Shown: in pieces, positions 1 through 6,920 of the stretch
Layout of the letters: each line of letters begins with the position of its first letter
Position numbering within the stretch: position 1 is the first letter of the stretch
Assembly (NCBI GenBank): GCA_046759385.1
Contig: JBHICC010000053.1
Coordinates: forward strand, 1 to 15,819
DNA from: JBHICC01 sp046759385
GTDB taxonomy: Bacteria; Pseudomonadota; Gammaproteobacteria; Acidiferrobacterales; SPGG2
DNA: 15,819 bases
Direction of reading: 5' to 3'
Made by a program: the position numbers and the translations under genes
The notes under the pieces: generated by a model
Databases searched by the model: none
The model's input: the letters and a program-made list of their open reading frames with translations, nothing else
Told to the model about the DNA's origin: nothing

Positions 1-723
1 GTACTCATGGAGGAAGCCGTCGCGCGAGGATTCGCCGCCTTTTCGAAGATTGAGTCCGAGCGCCGTGGGCAATCTTGGCTCGATCTCGCGCGGGACCCAG
101 TGCTGCGAGAAAAGCTAAAAGCGCTGATCGATCAGTTTCAGCGCGAGGGATACCGGCCTGATGCACTCAAGCGGCTGGTCGACACCCGAACCGCGCGTAC
201 CCGCTGGGCGTCACTAAAGAAATTTGCTGACGAGCACGGCCACTTGCTTGTGACCAATGGCCCTTATCGATTCACGAAATGGTCGGAGAACTCGGCCGTG
301 CTCGGGGTGGCTAGAGATTTGACTTATCCACATGCGGTCGGCAGTTTTGATAACTATGCCTATCCACCGCGGGCCATTATCACGGAGGTGAAACGCGAGG
401 CTAACCGCGTTCTGGTCTACGTAGATGTGGAAAAGGTCGTGCAGGAACAGCGAAGCTATCGAACGGTGCGCGAGCGCTTGAAGCGAGGTGCGACGCGAGG
501 ACTGTACCTGATTCGGCCCGATTCGCGCTATGTCGTACTGGGCCCCGACGGTTCCGTGGTCAAGGCCAGTTCGGCGAAATTCCAAGGCGATGGGCACTTC
601 GTGGCAGATCTCCCGAAGCGCTTGCCTCACGGCCGCTACACGTTTCTGGTCGCGATCTATCTCGACGGCAATTCGATCAGCCCGGTGGCACGAATGCTCA
701 GCTTTGAGGCCAAAGAATCGTAA
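1..723 (+). CDS. C-terminal part of a large membrane-anchored protein with a solute-binding-like domain (partial, paralogue of the 917-aa protein)
   Basis: The reading frame is open from the first base of the window (V-L before the first Met at position 7), so this is the 3' end of a longer gene. The residues align without large gaps to residues ~676-917 of the protein at 6921-9674, at roughly 45% identity by eye. Shared blocks include WLDL, LVTNGPY, WSEN, GS(F/Y)D and QRSY. The LVTNGPY...W block recalls the 'TGPYxLxxW' segment of family 5 extracellular solute-binding proteins. The Met at position 7 aligns with an internal Met (M678) of the paralogue, preceded in both by V-L, so it is not the real start. 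The missing N-terminal part is expected to be a polytopic membrane region like that of the paralogue. It ends 113 bases before livH; the spacer holds only a weak promoter-like sequence. The function of this family is not known to me. Confidence 0.8.
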   Translation, partial: VLMEEAVARGFAAFSKIESERRGQSWLDLARDPVLREKLKALIDQFQREGYRPDALKRLVDTRTARTRWASLKKFADEHGHLLVTNGPYRFTKWSENSAVLGVARDLTYPHAVGSFDNYAYPPRAIITEVKREANRVLVYVDVEKVVQEQRSYRTVRERLKRGATRGLYLIRPDSRYVVLGPDGSVVKASSAKFQGDGHFVADLPKRLPHGRYTFLVAIYLDGNSISPVARMLSFEAKES

Positions 724-836
724 TGGATTGCCAAATTCGAGCTTGCACGCTTAGGGATTGATAGATACCTTAATGATCACCACCATGTCGATTTGAAAGA
801 AGTAGAATAAGGGCGGCGGGAGGATTTCACTAACTC

Positions 837-1715
837 ATGGATATTTTCCTACTTCAGGTCCTGAACTCGTTGTTCTATGCATCGGTACTGTTCCTGCTCG
901 CCGCCGGTCTCAGTTTGATCTTCGGCGTGATGGGAATCATCAATCTGGCGCATGGCAGTTTCTACGCGGTCGGGGCGTACGTGACGGCCTGGGCGATAAC
1001 AGGCGCGGCGGCTGCGATCCATCCGGCAGCGCTATTCGTGTTGTTGCCTATCGGGGCGATCGCTGTCGCCGCCGCCGGGCTCGTTATTGAGCCTACCTTA
1101 ATTCGGCCGATGTATAAGCGACCGGAAGAGTATCAACTGCTAATCACGTTTGGTCTACTGTTGGTCCTGGAAGACGTCATCCGATTGGTGTGGGGCGGGA
1201 CCCCGCTGTCTGCGAGCCCCGTGATGGATGCCGTGGGAATCATGCGTGTTGGGGAGTTCGTCTACCCGACGTACAACCTGTTTGTGATCGGCATTGGCGT
1301 CGTTGCGGCCGTTGGCTTGTGGGCGTTCGTGTACCGCACGAAGTTCGGTGTGATCCTGCGGGCGACTTCGCAAGACATGAGAATGGCTTCAGCGCTCGGG
1401 TTGAACGTCGGGCGCGTCTACGTACAGGCGTTCGCGATCGGCTGCTTCATGGCAGGCCTTGGCGGCGCCATCGTCGTTCCGAGCCAGACAGCGGTGCTCG
1501 GTATGGGTATCGAAGTACTCGTCCTCGCATTTGTGGTGGTCGTGATTGGCGGCCTCGGGAGCCTCGAAGGGGCCTTGATCGGCGCCCTTATCGTCAGCTT
1601 CGTTCGCACTGGCGTGATTCAGTTTTACGAAGAACTCGAGCTCGCGGTGCTTTACCTCATCGCTGCGATCGTGCTGCTCGTACGGCCCACGGGCCTGTTC
1701 GGAAGACCGTCATGA
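837..1715 (+). CDS. livH: LIV-type ABC transporter permease LivH
   Basis: This is one of the two membrane subunits of a branched-chain amino acid family importer, and 292 residues is the usual LivH length. It has about eight hydrophobic segments and the family blocks MGIINLAHGSFYAVGAYV near residue 31, the cytoplasmic EAA-like loop (FGVILRATSQD, ~190-200), the IGGLGSLEGALIGA block near 250, and a C-terminal RPTGLFGR. An AGGA (821-824) lies 12 bases before the ATG, rather far but usable. The stop codon overlaps the next start (ATGA), so livH and livM are translationally coupled. It opens the operon livH-livM-livG-livF-livM2. No LivK-type binding protein gene precedes it in the window; the upstream neighbour is the partial membrane protein. 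The substrate may be amino acids, amides, urea or other small carboxylates and cannot be set from this subunit. Confidence 0.95.
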   Translation: MDIFLLQVLNSLFYASVLFLLAAGLSLIFGVMGIINLAHGSFYAVGAYVTAWAITGAAAAIHPAALFVLLPIGAIAVAAAGLVIEPTLIRPMYKRPEEYQLLITFGLLLVLEDVIRLVWGGTPLSASPVMDAVGIMRVGEFVYPTYNLFVIGIGVVAAVGLWAFVYRTKFGVILRATSQDMRMASALGLNVGRVYVQAFAIGCFMAGLGGAIVVPSQTAVLGMGIEVLVLAFVVVVIGGLGSLEGALIGALIVSFVRTGVIQFYEELELAVLYLIAAIVLLVRPTGLFGRPS

Positions 1716-2737
1716 AGCTCGCCGGTCTACAGACGAATTCGATCGTAGGCCGCTTGATCGTCGCGGTCCCCGTGGTCATCGTGCTGCTTCTGGTCCCCGC
1801 TATGGCGAGCGTCTACCAGATTCAGCTGCTCACGTACGGCCTCATCTTTGCCATCGCCGCGCTCGGCTTTAATCTCTTGCTGGGTTACACCGGTTTGCTC
1901 TCATTCGGCCATTCTGCCTACTTTGGCGTAGGCGCTTACGCCGTCGCATTCATGGTGCGATACATGGGTGTTTCATCGATGGAGTTGTATATCATCGGTG
2001 GTGTTTTGGTTACGGCGGCTGTGTCAGCATTGTTTGGCGTTATCTGCGTTCGCTACACGCGTATCTTCTTTGCAATTCTGACCTTGGCACTCTCGCAAGT
2101 GCTGTGGACCTTGGCATACAAATTCTTCTGGGTAACCGGCGGGACAGACGGGATTCGTGTCCCCTTTAGCAAGATGTCCTTGCTCGGTGGGCTCATCGAC
2201 TTCACCGGCAGCGGAACCTACATCAAATTTATTAACACTTATTACTACTACGTGCTTGTCGTATTCTGCATCTGCGTGGTCCTGATGTGGGTGATCGTAC
2301 ACTCTCCCTTCGGCAAAACGCTTCAGGCTATTCGCGACAACGAGACCCGGGCACGCTTCCTTGGTGTGCGAATCCGACGCTACCGTTGGCTTGCGTTTCT
2401 GGTCTCGGGCATATTTACCGGGCTGGCGGGTGTTCTCTGGGTGCCGTTAAATGGCCTAACCACGCCTGACATATTGTACTGGCCGCAGTCCGGCAAGATC
2501 GTGTTTTTCACCGTGCTCGGTGGGTTCCGCAACTTCACCGGTCCGATCGTTGGCGCAGTGGCTTACAACTATCTCGAGGTCTACGCCGTCGCCGTCACAG
2601 AGTACTGGCAGTTGACCCTCGGGGCTATTCTCATTGGCCTGGTGCTTTTTCTCCCGGGAGGGCTTGTCGGTACGGCATCGCGGCTGACCACAAAGCTGAT
2701 GGCGAAAGTGAAAACAAAAGAGGAATCGCTGGCGTGA
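1712..2737 (+). CDS. livM: LIV-type ABC transporter permease LivM (first copy)
   Basis: This is the second membrane subunit of the LIV-family importer, 341 residues long. The start at 1712 is chosen because its ATG overlaps the livH stop by four bases; the frame is open further upstream, but that would run inside livH. Canonical LivM blocks are present: LGFNLLLGYTGLLSFGHSAYFGVGAYA in the first third, the TGGTDGIRVP loop in the middle, the EAA-like loop SPFGKTLQAIRDNETRA, and FFTVLGGFRNFTGPIVGA near the end. About eight to nine hydrophobic segments are visible. It ends in a GTGA overlap with livG, again indicating coupled translation. Compare the second livM at 4321, which lacks the TGGxDG loop. 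Confidence 0.94.
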   Translation: MKLAGLQTNSIVGRLIVAVPVVIVLLLVPAMASVYQIQLLTYGLIFAIAALGFNLLLGYTGLLSFGHSAYFGVGAYAVAFMVRYMGVSSMELYIIGGVLVTAAVSALFGVICVRYTRIFFAILTLALSQVLWTLAYKFFWVTGGTDGIRVPFSKMSLLGGLIDFTGSGTYIKFINTYYYYVLVVFCICVVLMWVIVHSPFGKTLQAIRDNETRARFLGVRIRRYRWLAFLVSGIFTGLAGVLWVPLNGLTTPDILYWPQSGKIVFFTVLGGFRNFTGPIVGAVAYNYLEVYAVAVTEYWQLTLGAILIGLVLFLPGGLVGTASRLTTKLMAKVKTKEESLA

Positions 2738-3489
2738 CTCTGTTACAGACGCAGAACCTGAAAAAGTACTTCGGCGATACCCGCGCGGTCGATGACGTTG
2801 ATTTCGTCGTCTCTGAAGGCGAGCTTCTTTCCTTGGTCGGGGCCAACGGCGCGGGCAAGACCACTCTGGTTAACCTGATCAGCGCCTACCTCGAACCCGA
2901 CAGCGGCCAGATTGTCTTTCAAGGTCAAGACATCAGCCGTTTACACGTTGCGGACCGGATCAAGGCGGGAATAGCCCGCAGTTTTCAGCTGGTAAATCTC
3001 TTTGATGATCTCTCTGCATTCGACAACATCGCGCTCTCGATTTTTTCGCGAGAGGGGAAGACGCGAAAGCTCTTCGCGCTCGCGGAGAAAGATGATGAGG
3101 TCACGCAGGAAGCGCTAGACGTGCTTAGGCAGTTCGGTTTGGAAAGCAAGCGCGACACCCTGGCCGGAGGACTGGCACAAGGAGAGCGCAAGCTGCTCGA
3201 TGTGGCCGTTGCGCATGCGCTGCGCCCCACGCTCTTATTCCTCGATGAACCGACCAGTGGGGTCAGCACGCGCGACAAGGCCCAGATCATGGATACCATC
3301 TCTTCCGTCGTGCGAGACGGGAAGATTACGGCTGTAATCATAGAGCACGACATGGATGTCGTATTCAAGTACTCGGATCGGATTGTGGTGATGTATGAAG
3401 GAAAAATCCTTGCCGATGGTTCTCCCGAGGAAATCAGACAAAATAGCGAAGTGGCCACAGTCTTGCTTGGCACCCCGGCATCGAATTGA
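2734..3489 (+). CDS. livG: LIV-type ABC transporter ATPase LivG
   Basis: This cytoplasmic ATP-binding subunit drives the LivH/LivM permease pair. The 251-residue protein has Walker A GANGAGKT (37-44), a LivG-style ABC signature region AGGLAQGERK (about 144-153, without a classical LSGGQ), Walker B LLFLDEP with the catalytic Glu at ~172, and a switch His (EHDMDV, H205). The C-terminal IVVMYEGKILADGSPEEI segment is typical of the LivG family. It starts with GTG, overlapping the livM stop by four bases. Its stop lies 24 bases before livF. Confidence 0.95.
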   Translation: MTLLQTQNLKKYFGDTRAVDDVDFVVSEGELLSLVGANGAGKTTLVNLISAYLEPDSGQIVFQGQDISRLHVADRIKAGIARSFQLVNLFDDLSAFDNIALSIFSREGKTRKLFALAEKDDEVTQEALDVLRQFGLESKRDTLAGGLAQGERKLLDVAVAHALRPTLLFLDEPTSGVSTRDKAQIMDTISSVVRDGKITAVIIEHDMDVVFKYSDRIVVMYEGKILADGSPEEIRQNSEVATVLLGTPASN

Positions 3490-3513
3490 CTGCGGCGTTA
3501 AGGTCCATGCTGA

Positions 3514-4236
3514 ATGCTTGAAGTAAGAGACATCAATACCCACAGAGGCCCGGCCCATGTATTGCATAGCGTCTCGTTGGACGTAAATGCGCAAGAGGTC
3601 GTGTGTCTCGTAGGCAGGAATGGTGCCGGAAAGACCACGACCATGGAGAGCATAATAGGTTTGCTTCCTGTCAGTTCCGGCCGCGTCAATTTCCACGGCG
3701 AGGACATTAGTAGCCTACCTCCCCATCTACGTTCGCGACGAGGTATTGGCTACGCGCCGGAAGACTGCGGGATCTTCCCCGAGCTAACCGTCGAAGAGAA
3801 TTTTATGATTAGCCGATGGCTGTCGGATGCGTCAGGGCGCGTCAAAGAGGGTACCTTTACCAGTGGCGACGCGGAAGAACGCGCCTTCTCGGTATTCCCT
3901 GAAGTCCGCGACCTCACTCGCCGCGAGGGGCTTCACTTGAGCGGTGGCCAGAAAAAGATGGTGGCAATTGCTCGAGCGATGGCGCTGTCGCCCTCCTTGC
4001 TTCTATTGGATGAGGCGTTTGAAGGACTCGCCCCAGTCGTAGTCTCGCGATTTACGGATGCCGTGATCAAGATCAAGGAGATGGGCATTTCGATACTGAT
4101 TGCGGAATCCAACTTGGCCAACGCATCGCGTATCGCAGACCGACTCTACGCGATCGATCGTGGTGAGATCATTTATCACGGAGATCCTGAAAAAGCTCTC
4201 GATAATGAAGAGGTCGTGAAGGCGCTTCGCGGTTGA
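3514..4236 (+). CDS. livF: LIV-type ABC transporter ATPase LivF
   Basis: This is the second ATPase of the importer, 240 residues, the usual LivF size. It shows Walker A GRNGAGKT (34-41), a classical LSGGQKK signature (142-148), Walker B LLLLDE (Glu167) followed by FEGLAP, and a family-typical GIGYAPEDCGIFPELTVEEN stretch around residues 77-96. A short AAGG (3500-3503) precedes the ATG at 3514. A competing ATG at 3507 reads only four codons to a stop. LivF sits between livG and the second livM, so its ATPase pair could serve either LivM subunit. Confidence 0.94.
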   Translation: MLEVRDINTHRGPAHVLHSVSLDVNAQEVVCLVGRNGAGKTTTMESIIGLLPVSSGRVNFHGEDISSLPPHLRSRRGIGYAPEDCGIFPELTVEENFMISRWLSDASGRVKEGTFTSGDAEERAFSVFPEVRDLTRREGLHLSGGQKKMVAIARAMALSPSLLLLDEAFEGLAPVVVSRFTDAVIKIKEMGISILIAESNLANASRIADRLYAIDRGEIIYHGDPEKALDNEEVVKALRG

Positions 4237-4288
4237 GCACAGCACGTTGTTGGTCTGGGTTAATCCGACCAGCTCGTCATCTCACCTT

Positions 4289-4320
4289 AGCAACGACCCC
4301 AACCTTTTGAGACCGTTGCT
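4289..4320 (+). promoter_or_regulatory. Possible stem-loop ending at the livM2 start codon
   Basis: AGCAACG (4289-4295) and CGTTGCT (4314-4320) are a perfect 7-base inverted repeat with an 18-base loop. The second arm ends directly before the GTG start of the second livM. In RNA this would place the initiation region at the foot of a stem and might damp translation. There is no T-run, so it is unlikely to be a terminator. A 7-bp match of this kind can arise by chance. Confidence 0.3.
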
Positions 4321-5334
4321 GTGGCCACCAGGGGCGTACTGTCCGCTCGAATGTTCGCTCTCGTCGCCGCTGGCATTTTGCTTGCGCTCGCACCGGCGGC
4401 ACTTTCTCCTTATTCACTAATCACCTTGTGTTATGCACTGGTGTTTTCAATCGCATGCCTGGGGCTGAATCTCCTTTTAGGAACCACTGGGTTGTTGTCG
4501 CTCGGGCATGCGGCGTATTTCGGCGTGGGTGCTTACGCCGGCGCATTCGTCTACCGATTCTCGGCCGTGAATTCCTTTGAGATCTACCTGCTCGCTGGCG
4601 TCTTTTGCGCAACTGTACTCGCGGCGGTGATCGGTTTCTTCTGTGTGCGCGCCACGAAAATTCACTTTACGATCTTGACTCTGGCATTCGCGATGATGGT
4701 GCACTCGCTGTTCATCAGTGGCGCGATATTCAGACTGTTTGGCCCGTTGGGGTGGGCGTTGTACTTGCTTGGGGGAGGCAGCATGTACATTCCGCGCCTT
4801 ACGATTCTCGGAACGGAATACGCTCCGGGCATGTTCATTCCCGTCTTTTACTATGTGATCGTCATCGCGTTCGTCGGGTCGACGTTTCTGTTGTGGACGA
4901 TCGGCCGCTCGCCGTTCGGGAATGCGCTGAGGGCAATCCGAGATAACGAGACCAGAGCGGTACATATCGGTATCCCGGTACGCCAATACCGCTGGTACGC
5001 ATTTATCCTATCGGGCGTATTCTTGGGTCTTGCCGGAGCACTCTATGGGCAGCTGACGCGACAAATCACCCCAGAGCAGCTGCACTGGCTATTCTCGGCA
5101 AAACTGGTTTTGGCAACCGTGCTAGGTGGTATGCGGGATTTTCTCGGGCCAGTCCTTGGCGCGTTTGTTTTCGAAGCGCTCGAGGAGTTCGCGTTGCGCT
5201 GGACGACGTTACACAATATGGTGTTGGGCCTGTTACTCATCACCGTGATTTTCCTCTTTCCGCGTGGGCTCGCCGGTGCCGTGACCGCCCTCGCGACCCT
5301 GATGCAACGACTTGGAACGCATGTGAGCCGTTAG
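4321..5334 (+). CDS. Second, divergent LivM-type permease
   Basis: The 337-residue polytopic protein is clearly LivM-family. It has LGLNLLLGTTGLLSLGHAAYFGVGAYA in the first third, the EAA-like loop SPFGNALRAIRDNETRA, and TVLGGMRDFLGPVLGA near the C-terminus. It differs from the first LivM in the central loop, where TGGxDG is replaced by GPLGWALYLLGGGSMYIP. The GTG at 4321 is taken as the start because a weak GAGA lies 8 bases upstream. An ATG at 4351 (giving MFALVAAG...) would also leave a full first membrane segment. It lies 84 bases after livF on the same strand. A fifth gene of this kind suggests an alternative partner for LivH, or a duplicated permease adapted to another ligand. Its 3' end lies inside a heptamer repeat tract. 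Confidence 0.88.
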   Translation: MATRGVLSARMFALVAAGILLALAPAALSPYSLITLCYALVFSIACLGLNLLLGTTGLLSLGHAAYFGVGAYAGAFVYRFSAVNSFEIYLLAGVFCATVLAAVIGFFCVRATKIHFTILTLAFAMMVHSLFISGAIFRLFGPLGWALYLLGGGSMYIPRLTILGTEYAPGMFIPVFYYVIVIAFVGSTFLLWTIGRSPFGNALRAIRDNETRAVHIGIPVRQYRWYAFILSGVFLGLAGALYGQLTRQITPEQLHWLFSAKLVLATVLGGMRDFLGPVLGAFVFEALEEFALRWTTLHNMVLGLLLITVIFLFPRGLAGAVTALATLMQRLGTHVSR

Positions 5335-5350
5335 TCGTGAACCGTGAGTC
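5323..5350 (+). repeat. Heptamer repeat tract at the livM2 3' end (four units)
   Basis: Four consecutive 7-base units with consensus about GTGAGYC are seen: GTGAGCC, GTTAGTC, then GTGAACC and GTGAGTC. The first two units include the last codons and the stop of livM2 (tail V-S-R-stop). The unit GTTAGTC recurs exactly at 12628-12634. It belongs to the same degenerate family as the tracts around the dehydratase gene. Confidence 0.7.
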
Positions 5351-5354
5351 ACGA
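5335..5354 (+). other. Small stem-loop between livM2 and the 389-aa gene
   Basis: TCGTGA (5335-5340) and TCACGA (5349-5354) form a perfect 6-bp stem with an 8-base loop, starting directly after the livM2 stop. It is built from the heptamer units of the surrounding tract. No T-run follows, so transcription probably continues into the next gene. It may be a by-product of the repeats, or a weak transcript processing or stability element. Confidence 0.4.
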
Positions 5355-5359
5355 GAAGT

Positions 5360-6529
5360 ATGTGGATGAAGAAACTTGGTGTGCTCATGTTCTTGGCCAT
5401 ATCGCTCGCTATTGTTACCGCGACCTATAGCGGTCACGAGTTCCCGATCTACCCGTCATATTATCCGCAGGAGATCCGCATAGAACCGGTCGACCCGACG
5501 TCGGCAGGGCGACTGCTCGCTGGCGCAGAGATCCACGCCTATGTTGGAGCGGAACCCGCGTTTGCTGGAACGCCCCCTGAATCCGTCAGCTATACCGAAT
5601 CGCTTGGCTCGTTTGTTGTGTTGAGTCTAAACCGCTCTTCCCCGTCGGTAAGCAAGTCGGACGTTGGCTGCCAAATTGCGTACGCCATGATGGAGGGGCT
5701 CGTTGAAACAGAAGAACGCTTTGTCATGCATCCGTACCCAGTAAATCCTTATCACGGCGACTACCTGTATCACTTTGACCTCGCCACCAATGCCAAGAAG
5801 CGTTATCGCGATATTGCCGTTGACGCTCTCCCCGAATTGAAAGTGCGCGCTAAAGGTGAGATTGCCCATAGGTTCGTACGATCACGCTGGCCCAGTGAGA
5901 CGTCAGAGTGGGATGTCGCGCTCGAGCAGGTCGATGTGCGTGACCTCGTCAACCCATATGCATTTAACGTGAATGGCTGGCAAGGACCACCGTGGCTCAA
6001 ACGGGGCTGGTTTCATGCCTACGTTCTACTCACCGAGGGAGTGCACGACGCATCCGCGAAAGAGCTCGTAGAAGGACGCCTCCGGCGCCTTCAGGTCGGC
6101 GATTACGCGCGTATCGAGGAAGGGATTAATCTCGAACGAGAACTGGTATCGCTACTCACCCGGGACTGCCAACGGGTCGTCTTGGGATACACGGTAAGGC
6201 GGGAGTATTTTAATTCCGATTTCTCGAACGGCATCGAGAACATCGCCTTCGATTCGCATGCTGGTCTCAACGCGGCGATCTTCGTTCGAACCGTGAAGCT
6301 CAAAGACTTCCCTTGGAACGGTTGGCTCAGGCTCGGCGTGAATGGAAAACCATCGGCAGCGTGGAACCCGATTGCAGGCTTTACCGATGAAGCGGGACGT
6401 CTGATGTGGTTCACAGTAGGAGACCCGGCACTGTTTCCGGAGCCCTACGATGACAGCTGGGTGCTGAACAGAATCGGCGACGTGCAATCAAGCATGGCCA
6501 AGCAAGTGGACTTAACAGCAGGGCGATGA
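5360..6529 (+). CDS. Exported protein of unknown function (389 aa)
   Basis: I do not recognise this family. The N-terminus has two Lys (4-5) followed by a hydrophobic stretch (about 6-22), a signal peptide or membrane anchor. The rest is soluble in character and should lie in the periplasm. The mature part starts with a Tyr/Pro-rich segment (FPIYPSYYPQEIRIEP) and has a His/Tyr-rich stretch near 122-139 (H124, H132, H138). It contains only two cysteines (C104, C270), which could form a disulfide. The ATG at 5366 (third codon) is an alternative start with better spacing from GAGAAG at 5353-5358. The stop overlaps the start of the cupredoxin-like gene by four bases, and the 917-aa gene follows 8 bases later, so the three are almost certainly one operon and perhaps a complex at the inner membrane. 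Nothing resembling a catalytic motif is evident. Confidence 0.8.
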   Translation: MWMKKLGVLMFLAISLAIVTATYSGHEFPIYPSYYPQEIRIEPVDPTSAGRLLAGAEIHAYVGAEPAFAGTPPESVSYTESLGSFVVLSLNRSSPSVSKSDVGCQIAYAMMEGLVETEERFVMHPYPVNPYHGDYLYHFDLATNAKKRYRDIAVDALPELKVRAKGEIAHRFVRSRWPSETSEWDVALEQVDVRDLVNPYAFNVNGWQGPPWLKRGWFHAYVLLTEGVHDASAKELVEGRLRRLQVGDYARIEEGINLERELVSLLTRDCQRVVLGYTVRREYFNSDFSNGIENIAFDSHAGLNAAIFVRTVKLKDFPWNGWLRLGVNGKPSAAWNPIAGFTDEAGRLMWFTVGDPALFPEPYDDSWVLNRIGDVQSSMAKQVDLTAGR

Positions 6530-6912
6530 ACAAGATCGCAGGATCCATCTTCGCAGCTGTCGTCACTGTTTTGATCATGGGTGGCGTAGGCGAGCTAGCC
6601 TCGGCAGGCCGTCCCAAGGAAAACACGTTCGACATCAACATTACGCATGGCAGGGTACCGAGGGCTTTGCAGCTGATCCGGGTCAAACAGGGAGCGCATG
6701 TGAAGCTTAGGTGGACCACGGATGAGCCGATGATCCTACATCTACATGGGTATGATATCGAGCAGAAGGTGAGACCGAGTGTCATTACTGAGTTGGTCTT
6801 CGAGGCACGTGCGACCGGACGTTTCCCGGTCAACGTTCACGGCGCCGGAAAGCATAGTCACGGACATTCGCCTGAGGGCACGCTTCTATATATAGAGGTG
6901 CATCCGCGCTAG
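6526..6912 (+). CDS. Small exported cupredoxin-like protein without cysteine
   Basis: The 128-residue protein has a signal peptide (hydrophobic 4-20, likely cleavage after ASA at about residue 27) followed by ~100 residues of beta-rich character. Motifs recall cupredoxin-fold proteins: hydrophobic strands, an LHLHGYD turn (H72, H74), and a C-terminal HGAGKHSHGH loop (H105, H110, H112, H114) followed by a final strand LLYIEVH. A type 1 blue copper site needs a Cys, and there is none in the whole protein. Any metal site would therefore be His-only, or the fold is used without copper. The ATG overlaps the preceding stop (ATGA), and an AGGA for the next gene sits at its end. It probably acts in the periplasm with the flanking membrane proteins. 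The fold assignment rests on motif resemblance only. Confidence 0.75.
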   Translation: MNKIAGSIFAAVVTVLIMGGVGELASAGRPKENTFDINITHGRVPRALQLIRVKQGAHVKLRWTTDEPMILHLHGYDIEQKVRPSVITELVFEARATGRFPVNVHGAGKHSHGHSPEGTLLYIEVHPR

Positions 6913-6920
6913 GACGTCCA

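Noticed and set aside
743..771. Promoter before livH (TTGCAC-17-TACCTT)
   Set aside because: The -10 match is only three of six; too weak to list as a feature.
1190..1711. N-terminal extension of the first LivM back to 1190
   Set aside because: It runs out of frame within livH and gives Arg-rich sequence unlike any permease; the ATGA overlap at 1712 is the natural start.
4477..4986. 169-aa open frame on the - strand opposite the second livM
   Set aside because: It has a low-complexity charged composition, no domain pattern and no ribosome binding site, and lies wholly opposite a clear permease gene.
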